From contig CP064980.1 in the NCBI GenBank assembly GCA_016699535.1, forward strand, positions 2,612,001 to 2,676,000: DNA of 64,000 bases, written 5' to 3'. The DNA comes from Myxococcales bacterium (lineage in GTDB: Bacteria > Myxococcota_A > Polyangia > Polyangiales > GCA-016699535). Made by a program: the position numbers and the translations under genes. The notes beneath the pieces are model-generated. The model did no database searches. It saw only the letters and a program-made list of their open reading frames with translations, and had not been told where the DNA came from. Below, piece by piece: positions 6,836-14,556 of the stretch; position 1 is the first letter of the stretch, and the number at the start of each line of letters is the position of its first letter.

Positions 6836-8631
6836 GACAAGTCTTCCGTTGGCTGCGTTTGTTGCAAGGCATGAAGCTCGGCATACAGGCCACCCTGGCT
6901 GATTAAGTCATGATGGTTGCCTGATTCAATGATTTTTCCTTTGTCCATGACGTAAATCGTGTCGGCAATGCTTGCTGCAGCGATGCGGTTGGTAATCAGG
7001 AGCAGGCTTCGGTCGCTCACTGCGCCACGAAGGTTTTCAAGAATGTGAGCTTCGGTTTGTGCATCGACGGCGCTCAACGGATCATCGAGTACCATGACGG
7101 GGGTTTTGAGAAGCAGTGCACGCGCAAGTGCTACGCGCTGTTTTTGTCCACCGGAAAGCTGTACGCCCCGCTCTCCGACGACGGTCTCCAGGCCGTCGGC
7201 AAAGCTCTCGATGTCTTTGCTGAGACCGGCTGCAGAAGCGGCCTGCGCAATGGCCTGTTTTGATTCGGTGCTTTCGACATCGTCCAAAGCAAAGCCGATG
7301 TTTTTTGCGATGGTAGAAGAAAACAGAAAAGCTTCCTGTTGAGTGTAGCCGATGCACTGCCGTACTTGTCTCAGAGGAAGGTCGGTTACGTCGTGTCCAT
7401 CGATAAACACCTGCCTTGCTTCGAGCGGGAGCAAACGCGCAAGCAGGGCTGCTACAGTGCTTTTCCCGCTACCTGTTCGCCCTACAATCGCTATCATTTG
7501 TCCACGATGCAGGTCGAAATCGATACCGCAGACAGCCTGGAGTTTATCGTAGGCGTGCCGCAGACCGCGTACTTTTAGCTCTCCGGTGATGGGCTTAACC
7601 TGTTGTGTTTGGCCGCCGTAGACCTCCGGTTTACTTGCCAGTACTTGCTGGACGCGCTCATACGACGCTTGGCCGCGCTGCCAGACACTAAGTACATAAC
7701 CAAACGCCAAGGTGGGCCATACCAGCTGTCCAAGGTAAGCGTTGAAGGCTACAAACTCACCGATGCTGAGTTCTTTCGCAATAACCATTTGCCCACCGAC
7801 CCAAAGCGAAATCAGCACGCCAAGCGAGCTGACGGCCATCAGCACTGGCCACATCAGCGCTCGCAACGTGACCAGAGCCATGTTGGCCTCAAGCGCTTGT
7901 TGATTGATGCGCTCAAAGCGCTTTAGCTCAGCTTCTTCGTTCGCAAAGGCCCGAACGACACGAATGGCTGAAAAACTTTCCTGTGCAATGTCGGAGAGCT
8001 GCCCTAGCCGTTGTTGATAGACTGTGCTGCGCAGGTAAATGTGTTTTGAAAAACTTCGCGCAAAGAATACGAAGAAAGGGTAAGGGATAAGCGACAGCAG
8101 ACTCAGTTTGGGCGAAATGGTCAACATCAAGCCCATTGCTCCACCATAGGCAAACAAGGCATTTATGACGTGAAGCAGACCAAACCCACTCATGAAACGA
8201 ACTTGCCCAATGTCGCTTGTGGCACGGCTCATGATTTGCCCTGTGCCCAAGCCACGAAAAAAAGTTGATCCGAGTTGATGCAAATGTATCAAAAAGCGAT
8301 TACGCAAATCCCATTCGATATCGCGCCCCACGTTGAATAACCGCACTCGCGATAAAACACGCACTACCCCCATCAAGATGGCGCATATGACGACCCCAAG
8401 TGCGTAGCTTTTAACTTTCGCAAACGAGCCAACGCGAAAAGCGTCAATGGCGTAGCGAAGTAGCCACGGCACAGATTTTTCAAGCGCGTTGGTTGCAAGC
8501 AGCAAAACGGCACCACCTGCCAGGGTTGCTCTGTAGGGCCTTAGCTCCGGCAGAAAATGTTGGATGCCTCTGGGCAGAAGGCGGCTCAGGCTAGCTCCCA
8601 ATGGGCCTCCTTGGGACAAGAGCTGCTGCAT
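6832..8631 (-). CDS. ABC exporter half-transporter with degenerate ATP site (MdlA-like)
   Basis: This 599-residue protein has a six-helix membrane domain (about residues 35-330) followed by an ATPase domain. The motifs are Walker A GRTGSGKST near residue 382, a perfect signature LSGGQKQRVALARALL near 488, and Walker B VMVLDDPLSAVD, where Asp replaces the catalytic Glu that normally follows the Walker B Asp. That change is the hallmark of asymmetric heterodimeric exporters such as MdlAB and TmrAB. The gene is first in a two-gene operon and overlaps the partner at 6832-6835. The upstream region (8632-8793) is shared with the divergent PP2C gene and contains a GC-rich palindrome. Confidence 0.9.
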   Translation of the reverse strand: MQQLLSQGGPLGASLSRLLPRGIQHFLPELRPYRATLAGGAVLLLATNALEKSVPWLLRYAIDAFRVGSFAKVKSYALGVVICAILMGVVRVLSRVRLFNVGRDIEWDLRNRFLIHLHQLGSTFFRGLGTGQIMSRATSDIGQVRFMSGFGLLHVINALFAYGGAMGLMLTISPKLSLLSLIPYPFFVFFARSFSKHIYLRSTVYQQRLGQLSDIAQESFSAIRVVRAFANEEAELKRFERINQQALEANMALVTLRALMWPVLMAVSSLGVLISLWVGGQMVIAKELSIGEFVAFNAYLGQLVWPTLAFGYVLSVWQRGQASYERVQQVLASKPEVYGGQTQQVKPITGELKVRGLRHAYDKLQAVCGIDFDLHRGQMIAIVGRTGSGKSTVAALLARLLPLEARQVFIDGHDVTDLPLRQVRQCIGYTQQEAFLFSSTIAKNIGFALDDVESTESKQAIAQAASAAGLSKDIESFADGLETVVGERGVQLSGGQKQRVALARALLLKTPVMVLDDPLSAVDAQTEAHILENLRGAVSDRSLLLITNRIAAASIADTIYVMDKGKIIESGNHHDLISQGGLYAELHALQQTQPTEDLS

Positions 8632-8748
8632 CGATGAAGCACGTAGTCATGGCCCTGCTTTTCGCCTAGTATAAGCCGTGCTGCAAGCTGTTTTCTAAAA
8701 AGGGCCATTACCTTGCCTGATTCAGGCGGGCGGCCTAAACTAGGCTGT

Positions 8749-8775
8749 CGAGCGCGCGCTAGCGCGGCGCGAGCA
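8749..8775. repeat. GC-rich intergenic palindrome, copy A
   Basis: A 27-bp imperfect palindrome of alternating GC and CG around the core GCGCTAGCGC. On the minus strand it matches the palindrome at 28127-28153 at 24 of 27 positions. A 14-bp piece (GCGCGCGCTAGCGC) also occurs at 4355-4368 in the end of tpiA. This is a candidate REP-like repeat family. Confidence 0.45.
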
Positions 8776-8793
8776 TTGCATCGAGTGTAATTC

Positions 8794-9549
8794 ATGAGGC
8801 GTTACGGATACGGTTTAACAGATGTTGGTCGAAAAAGGGTCTCCAATGAAGATTCTTTTTTGCTAGACGACGAGCTTGGCCTTTATGTTGTCGCAGACGG
8901 CATGGGTGGCCACAACGCTGGCGAGGTCGCCAGTCAAGAAGCCGTTGATGCGGTGCTGGGCATGGTCAGGCGGGAGAAGCACTTGCTCGAGAAGCTCGAC
9001 GAGCCCGACGTCGATCACGAAAGCCTTCGCAAAGCGCTCCGCGTGATGGAGAGCGCGGTGCAAGGCGCAACCTACATGGTGTTCGGCATTGCTCAAGGGG
9101 ATCCGGAGCAGGAAGGCATGGGCACAACGGTCTCGGCGCTGCTTTTGCGTGGTGAGTACGGCATCATGGCTCAGGTCGGTGATAGCCGCATTTATCTTGT
9201 GCGCGGCGGCAAAGCTTATCAGCTTACCGAGGACCACACGCTAATTGCATGGCAGCTGAAACAAGGCGTGATTACAAAAGAGGAGGCGGAACGCTCCCCG
9301 CATAAGAACATTATCACCCGCGCTGTCGGAAGCCGCGAGTACGTGCAGGTCGATACGCACGCATTTCTCGTTGAAAAACGTGATGGCTTTCTGCTTTGCT
9401 CGGACGGCTTACATGGCTACCTTAGCGACGAAGAGATCGGTCCCGTGATGCAACTCGGCCCAAAGCGTGCGACCAAGCATTTTATCGAAATTGCCAATGA
9501 GCGAGGCGGTAAAGACAATATCACTGCTGTGGCCGTCGAGCTTGAATAA
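8794..9549 (+). CDS. PP2C-type serine/threonine protein phosphatase (Stp1/PstP-like)
   Basis: This 251-residue cytoplasmic enzyme removes phosphate from Ser/Thr residues and is the expected counterpart of the kinases in this window. The PP2C motifs appear in order: SNEDSF near residue 17, VADGMGGHNAGEVAS near 34-48, GMGTTVSALLL near 110, GDSRIYLVRGG near 129, ITRAVGS near 173, LCSDGLHGYLSDEEI near 200 and GGKDNITAVAV near the C-terminus. The metal-binding aspartates of DGMGG, SDGL and KDNIT are all intact. No membrane segment is present. The gene stands alone, divergent from the ABC exporter, and is followed by a clear terminator at 9565. Confidence 0.95.
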   Translation: MRRYGYGLTDVGRKRVSNEDSFLLDDELGLYVVADGMGGHNAGEVASQEAVDAVLGMVRREKHLLEKLDEPDVDHESLRKALRVMESAVQGATYMVFGIAQGDPEQEGMGTTVSALLLRGEYGIMAQVGDSRIYLVRGGKAYQLTEDHTLIAWQLKQGVITKEEAERSPHKNIITRAVGSREYVQVDTHAFLVEKRDGFLLCSDGLHGYLSDEEIGPVMQLGPKRATKHFIEIANERGGKDNITAVAVELE

Positions 9550-9564
9550 GCAGTTATTAACGAC

Positions 9565-9601
9565 AAAGGGATTCCCAGCCTGATGCTGACAATCCCTTTT
9601 T
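9565..9601 (+). terminator. Rho-independent terminator after the PP2C gene
   Basis: AAAGGGATT at 9565-9573 pairs with AATCCCTTT at 9591-9599 and is followed by a short T run to 9601. It lies 15 bp after the PP2C stop and 37 bp before the rpsA stop on the other strand, so it may also stop rpsA transcripts, though the T run favours the plus strand. Confidence 0.8.
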
Positions 9602-9637
9602 CGACCTAGAGCACCTTGCAGTGCAATGGCAGTGTCG

Positions 9638-11380
9638 TTACTTGCTTAGGTCCCCAAGTTTGCCTTTGAGAACATCGCCAAGTGTGGCGCCCTTTGAGCC
9701 ACTGCTGCTAAGAGCAGTTGCGGTCTGAGTGCGTGCTTGGTTGTCTTCATACTTCAGAGCCTTGTCCACATCGACATCCCGCAAGGAAAGCTCAACACGG
9801 CGGTGCTCGGATTCAACTTCAGTGATGCGGGCTTTGATGATCTGCCCTTCTTTGACCACAGTGCTGGCATCAGTAACAGGTTCGTTGCTTAGCTCTGCGA
9901 GGCTGATGAAACCCTCAACTCCGCGCTGAAGCTCGACATAGGCGCCGGTATCAACGGTGGAAAGCACGCGCACTTCCAGTGAAGTACCGCTTGGATAGTC
10001 GTCCGCGACGCTGTGCCAAGGATCCTCGTAAAGTTGCTTGATACCCAAGGAAACTTTGCGCTCGTCGTGGTTGACCGCCAAGATGATGGCTTCAACTTCA
10101 TCGCCCTTGTGATATATTTCAGCCGGATTTTCGATGCGCTGTGTCCAGCTCAGGTCACTCTTGTGAACCATGCCATCAACACCATCTTCGATGCCCACAA
10201 ACACGCCGTACTCGGTGATCGAAACGATCTGCCCACGCACGATGTCGCCGGGATTATAACGTTTGGTGAAATCTTCCCAGGGGTCCGGAGCAAGCTGCTT
10301 GAGTCCAAGACTGATGCGCTTGTTGTCGGCGTCGACTTCAAGGACTTGGCATTCGACATCCTGGCCAACTTCAAGAAGCTTGGATGGGTGTTTGGCCTTA
10401 CCCCAGCTCATTTCGCTGACGTGAATCAAACCTTCGATGCCGCTTTCGATCTGAACGAAAGCGCCGTAATCGGTGATTGATACAACCTTGCCAGCAATTT
10501 TCTTGCCCAGTGGGTAAGACTCCATGACATGAAGCCACGGATCTTCGGTCTTTTGCTTGAGACCAAGGGAGACGCGCTCGTTTTCTGGGTTGTACTTGAG
10601 CACGATGACTTCGATTTCATCGCCCACGTTGAATACTTCAGAAGGATGATTGATGCGCCCCCAGCTCATGTCGGTGATGTGCAGCAACCCATCGATGCCG
10701 CCCAGGTCCACAAAGGCGCCGTACTCGGTGATGTTCTTGATGATACCAGTGACCACCATGCCTTCTTCGAGTTGCTCAAGGGTCTGTGTTTTAAGCGCAT
10801 CGCGTTCACGCTCAAGCAGTGCACGACGTGAAAGCACGATGTTGCCGCGCTTTTTATTGAACTTAATGACTTTAAAGCTGAAGGTTTCCCCAATGAGCTT
10901 GTCGAGATTGCGAATGGGTCGTAGATCGACCTGAGAGCCGGGCAAAAAGGCTTTGACTCCGCCACGAATGGTTACCGAAAGACCGCCCTTGACGCGTGCG
11001 GTGATGGTGCCATCAATGAGCTCTTCGGCTTCGCAAGCCGCGCTGATTTCGTCCCAAACTTTGAGCTTGTCAGCCCGCTCCTTGGAAAGAAGCACGAGAC
11101 CATCGTCGCCTTCGGTGGCTTCAACAAACACATCAACTTTGTCGCCAGGCTGGACTTTGATACTGCCGGAAGGCTCGGTGAATTCACCTATTGGAATTAC
11201 GCCTTCGGACTTGTAGCCGATATCAACAACAACGTTGTCCTTGCTGATTTGGACAACCCGGCCTTCAACGATTTCCCCATCCTTGAGAGCTTCTGATGCT
11301 GCGTTGGTTTGCTCGAATAACTCTGCAAAACCTCCGCCGCTCTGGGCGCTATTCTGCAGCTGTTCTGTGGTTGGTGTCAT
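9638..11380 (-). CDS. rpsA: 30S ribosomal protein S1
   Basis: S1 binds mRNA on the small ribosomal subunit and helps initiate translation of structured messages. The product is about 580 aa and is built from six S1 RNA-binding domains in tandem, visible as repeats of the type GxxxxxxVxxIxxYGAFVxL with DMSWG or EMSWG loops (for example ITEYGAFVDLGGIDGLLH and ITDYGAFVQIESGIEGLIH). The frame stays open upstream to 11449, but that codon is a TTG lying inside a likely -35 box. I therefore prefer the ATG at 11380 (MTPTTEQ), with AAAGGA about 12 bases upstream. cmk lies upstream on the same strand, the usual cmk-rpsA order. Confidence 0.93.
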   Translation of the reverse strand: MTPTTEQLQNSAQSGGGFAELFEQTNAASEALKDGEIVEGRVVQISKDNVVVDIGYKSEGVIPIGEFTEPSGSIKVQPGDKVDVFVEATEGDDGLVLLSKERADKLKVWDEISAACEAEELIDGTITARVKGGLSVTIRGGVKAFLPGSQVDLRPIRNLDKLIGETFSFKVIKFNKKRGNIVLSRRALLERERDALKTQTLEQLEEGMVVTGIIKNITEYGAFVDLGGIDGLLHITDMSWGRINHPSEVFNVGDEIEVIVLKYNPENERVSLGLKQKTEDPWLHVMESYPLGKKIAGKVVSITDYGAFVQIESGIEGLIHVSEMSWGKAKHPSKLLEVGQDVECQVLEVDADNKRISLGLKQLAPDPWEDFTKRYNPGDIVRGQIVSITEYGVFVGIEDGVDGMVHKSDLSWTQRIENPAEIYHKGDEVEAIILAVNHDERKVSLGIKQLYEDPWHSVADDYPSGTSLEVRVLSTVDTGAYVELQRGVEGFISLAELSNEPVTDASTVVKEGQIIKARITEVESEHRRVELSLRDVDVDKALKYEDNQARTQTATALSSSGSKGATLGDVLKGKLGDLSK

Positions 11381-11420
11381 CGTCTCGGTAGGTCCTTTCG
11401 GCATTGTATTTTGAGGGCGA

Positions 11421-11449
11421 AAGCTAGCAGTGACAGGCAATGCTGTCAA
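11421..11449 (-). promoter_or_regulatory. Likely sigma-70 promoter of rpsA
   Basis: On the minus strand TTGACA (plus 11444-11449) is a perfect -35 box, followed after 17 bp by TAGCTT (plus 11421-11426), a weak -10 box. It lies in the 140-bp gap between cmk and rpsA and supports the downstream rpsA start at 11380. Confidence 0.4.
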
Positions 11450-11592
11450 TCAGAGCAGCCATTCAAAAACACAGGGTAAATTTTGATGGCCGTTAAAAGC
11501 CCCGGGTTTTGCAAGATGTCCATTAACTGCCGGTTTTATTGCCAGGTTTGGCGAGAAAGCGCCTCTTTTAATGACAGTTTTGTCATCTCCCG

Positions 11593-12270
11593 TTATGCGC
11601 CCTTTTGGACGAGTTCAGCCAAGTGCTCAATGACTTGCTCCAGACTCATCTGGGTGCTGTCGATAATAATGGCGTCTTCTGCCGCTTTGAGCGGAGCTAC
11701 CGCACGTCCAGAATCTTGAGCATCGCGCTCTTGGATTTGTGCTCTAACCTCTTCGAGCTTGCCTTCAATGCCGCGTCTTTTTAATTCAAGGAGACGTCGT
11801 TTAGCCCGCGCATCGACATCGGCGGTGAGAAAAAATTTGAACTCGGCATCCGGAAAAACGACGGTTGCGATGTCTCGACCTTCAAGCACCACGTTATCTT
11901 GTGAGCCAAGTTGCCGCTGAATATCCAAAAGGGCTTGCCGCACTTCGGGATGGCGAGACACATCGCTTGCTCCGCGCGAGATGTCGGGGCGCCGAATATC
12001 GTCCGATACGTCGACTTGATTCATCCACAGCCGAGGCTCTCCCTGGGCGTTGGAGCGAAATTCGAAATGAAGCTTTGCGCTGAGCGCGCCAAGTGCTTGG
12101 GCGTCGTTTACATCAATACCAGCTTGCTTTGCGGCAAGAGCAACGCCACGATAGAGGGCACCCGTGTCGACCAAGACAAAGCCAAGTCGTTTGGCCAAAC
12201 CATGCGCAGCTGTGCTTTTTCCAGCACCGGCTGGACCATCGATGGCGACTTTAACTTTGGGTTTCGACAA
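11593..12270 (-). CDS. cmk: Cytidylate kinase
   Basis: Cytidylate kinase phosphorylates CMP and dCMP with ATP. The 225-residue protein carries the P-loop GPAGAGKSTAA at residues 12-22, the CMP-contacting DTGALYRGVA near residue 36, and LEGRDIATVVFPDA near residue 125. Length is normal for the bacterial single-domain enzyme. The start is a TTG at 12270, supported by AGGAG six bases upstream (it places VAIDGPAGAGKS at the right distance). The gene begins inside the last 20 bp of aroA, so the two are coupled, and rpsA follows downstream. Confidence 0.95.
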   Translation of the reverse strand: MSKPKVKVAIDGPAGAGKSTAAHGLAKRLGFVLVDTGALYRGVALAAKQAGIDVNDAQALGALSAKLHFEFRSNAQGEPRLWMNQVDVSDDIRRPDISRGASDVSRHPEVRQALLDIQRQLGSQDNVVLEGRDIATVVFPDAEFKFFLTADVDARAKRRLLELKRRGIEGKLEEVRAQIQERDAQDSGRAVAPLKAAEDAIIIDSTQMSLEQVIEHLAELVQKGA

Positions 12271-13594
12271 TGTCTGCTCCTAGTTCTTGCATCAATGAAA
12301 CAAAGCCGGGAAAGCTTGTCTCGATGCATTCGGTATCCTCGATGATGCTTTGTCCATCAAGGGTCATGGCTAAAATAGCCGCGCTCATCGCAATACGGTG
12401 ATCGCCCTCGGAGCAAACCTTGGCTGGATGAAGTTTAGCTCCACCGCTGATGCGCATGCCATCCTCAAACTCTTCGCAGGGTACGCCGAATGCTTTGAGT
12501 GTTTTTGCCATCACGCTAATGCGATCACTTTCTTTGACGCGAAGCTCGGCTGCATCGTTCAAAGACGATTCCCCGCGTGCAAGTGCTGCGAGGACACAAA
12601 AAATGGGCGCTTCATCGATCATGCGTGTGAGTAGTTCGCCGCCCAATGCCAGAGGGGCAATGTTGCCAGAGCTCATGTGAAGTTCTGCGACGGGCTCACC
12701 TCCGGCCGCTTCGCCTTTGGGCAGAATCTGTGGGGATGCACCCATCAAGCGCAAGGCATCCAAAAAGCCCGTGCGCGTTGGGTTGATCCCTACATCGCTT
12801 AGGCGAACGTCGCTGCCCGGGATGAGCCGCGCTGCGGCAAGCACAAAAGCTGCGCTTGATAAATCGGAAGGCACTTGCCAATGGAAAGCGTCCCAGCGAG
12901 CCGTCCATCCTCGCGGATCAAGATTCACCATAGACGCCATGCTCTGGATGGGTACCCCTAAGGAAAGCAGCATGCGTTCGGTGTGATCGCGCGACAAAAC
13001 CGGCTCGCGCAATACTGTTGGGCCCTTGGCATACAAGCCACTTAGCAACAATGCACTTTTGACTTGAGCGCTTGAGACCGGCATGTCGTATTCGATGCCC
13101 AAGAGTGTTTCGCCCTCAATGAGTGGCGCAATCGACAAGGGTGGATAGACATTGTCGGCTTTTGCGCCCGATACACCTGCGATATGCGCTCCGCGTGCGC
13201 GCAGCGGCTCAACAATACGTTTCATGGGGCGTTTGCTAAGCGAGCTGTCGCCGATCAAACGAGCGCCGAACTTTTGAGCAGAAAGTAAGCCTGCAAGGAG
13301 GCGCATGCTGGTGCCGGAGTTGCCACAATCAAGCTCGGCTTTCGGCATACTAAGACCGTGAAGGCCCACTCCCCCTACCTTAGCTTTGTCGGCCTCTTGG
13401 TGAATGTCGACGCCCATTGCACCCAGAATGGTCGCTGTGGCGACATTGTCAGCACCGCCAGACAGTCCCTCGATAAGGCATTCGCCGCTGGAAAGCGCTG
13501 CGAAAAGCAGTGAGCGATGGCCGATTGATTTGTCCCCGGGTACACGAAGACTTCCGCGCAGCGCTTTGCCGCCGTGGATCGTGTAAGAACGCAT
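12251..13594 (-). CDS. aroA: 3-phosphoshikimate 1-carboxyvinyltransferase (EPSP synthase)
   Basis: This shikimate-pathway enzyme joins shikimate 3-phosphate and phosphoenolpyruvate on the way to chorismate and aromatic amino acids. The 447-residue product has the substrate-binding GDKSIGHRSLLFAALSSG near residue 20, DCGNSGTSMRLLAGLL near residue 90, and RVKESDRI near residue 350. The ATG at 13594 yields the standard N-terminus. It overlaps cmk by 20 bp; aroA-cmk-rpsA is a widely conserved order. A short gap of 37 bp separates it from the upstream lipoprotein gene. Confidence 0.96.
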   Translation of the reverse strand: MRSYTIHGGKALRGSLRVPGDKSIGHRSLLFAALSSGECLIEGLSGGADNVATATILGAMGVDIHQEADKAKVGGVGLHGLSMPKAELDCGNSGTSMRLLAGLLSAQKFGARLIGDSSLSKRPMKRIVEPLRARGAHIAGVSGAKADNVYPPLSIAPLIEGETLLGIEYDMPVSSAQVKSALLLSGLYAKGPTVLREPVLSRDHTERMLLSLGVPIQSMASMVNLDPRGWTARWDAFHWQVPSDLSSAAFVLAAARLIPGSDVRLSDVGINPTRTGFLDALRLMGASPQILPKGEAAGGEPVAELHMSSGNIAPLALGGELLTRMIDEAPIFCVLAALARGESSLNDAAELRVKESDRISVMAKTLKAFGVPCEEFEDGMRISGGAKLHPAKVCSEGDHRIAMSAAILAMTLDGQSIIEDTECIETSFPGFVSLMQELGADIVETQS

Positions 13595-13631
13595 GATTCA
13601 GCCGGTCCCGCCTTGCATTGGCACTAAGTTT

Positions 13632-14543
13632 TCAAAGCGTCCTAGAATATTCCAACAATGTGCCTTCGTTGAACTTGGCACGGACCAGCATCCGACCTGT
13701 TTCGGTGCTGACATTGAGACCGGACAAGATTGCATCGAGGCCCAATGCTCGTGCTAGCAGGTTGTTTTGGTAACGTCCGATCAAAGACTGCAAATACGAT
13801 GCAGCGGACTCGAGTTTGGCTTGCTCCTTGGCATGGACGCCAAGCTCGGCCAGCGTTTCAGCGCCGAGCTGCACCGATAGGCCCATGTACTCGAAATCAT
13901 CCACCAGACCCGTGATTGCACCAGAAGAAAGCACGCGTCCGCCCTGTGCGTTCAGTCGCTTGGAGGCCATGGATGTGGTTTGTGGACTGCTGCGCACCAA
14001 GATCGCAGCGCTACTCTGCTCAAAGCGATAATGCGTTGAGGGCTTCTCCCACCACGGCGATACTTTGCTCGGCGATGAGAGCTGTGCAAGCATGCGCTTC
14101 ATTTCAGCTTGCGGTGCAATAAGCCATAGATCTTTTTGAAGTCGTTTTGTTTCGGCCCTGTCATCAATCTCTTTGGCAAGAGCCGAGACTTCCTCCTGGC
14201 TAAGAGAGGCTCGTACAACGGCCACGCCTGTATTTCCTTGCTCCGAGAGGAGTTTGCCCATGACAAGCTCTTGGCCTTTTTCAAGCAACACGTCTGCGGA
14301 TTCTCGATCGGGTTCAATCGAGTTCATCATCTTGTTTTTGAGCTTGGGCGGGCTTTCTGAAAAAAGTTTTGATGCACGAAGTTGTGCAAAATCGATTCGC
14401 ACTACGATGTCGGCTTCAGATGGCAGCATGGCACTTAGTTTGGTAGGAAGAATGAAGGCTTTGGCCTGAGCACTGGGTTTTGCCGAGCTGCCGCAAGCAG
14501 CCAAGAAAAGGAAAAGAGCGCTAACTATAAAAAGTCGTTTCAT
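13632..14543 (-). CDS. Lipoprotein of unknown function
   Basis: A 303-residue exported protein with a perfect lipobox: a short basic start, a hydrophobic core, and LAAC with the lipidated cysteine near residue 17. The mature part contains AMLPSEADIVVRIDFAQLRASKLF, split by an internal repeat-like pattern of hydrophobic strands; this resembles bacterial lipoproteins that assess a bound ligand, but I do not recognise a named family. No catalytic motif is visible. The gene sits 13 bp downstream of the mutS end on the same strand and so may be read from the mutS message. Confidence 0.75.
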   Translation of the reverse strand: MKRLFIVSALFLFLAACGSSAKPSAQAKAFILPTKLSAMLPSEADIVVRIDFAQLRASKLFSESPPKLKNKMMNSIEPDRESADVLLEKGQELVMGKLLSEQGNTGVAVVRASLSQEEVSALAKEIDDRAETKRLQKDLWLIAPQAEMKRMLAQLSSPSKVSPWWEKPSTHYRFEQSSAAILVRSSPQTTSMASKRLNAQGGRVLSSGAITGLVDDFEYMGLSVQLGAETLAELGVHAKEQAKLESAASYLQSLIGRYQNNLLARALGLDAILSGLNVSTETGRMLVRAKFNEGTLLEYSRTL

Positions 14544-14556
14544 AGAAGCCTACTTA

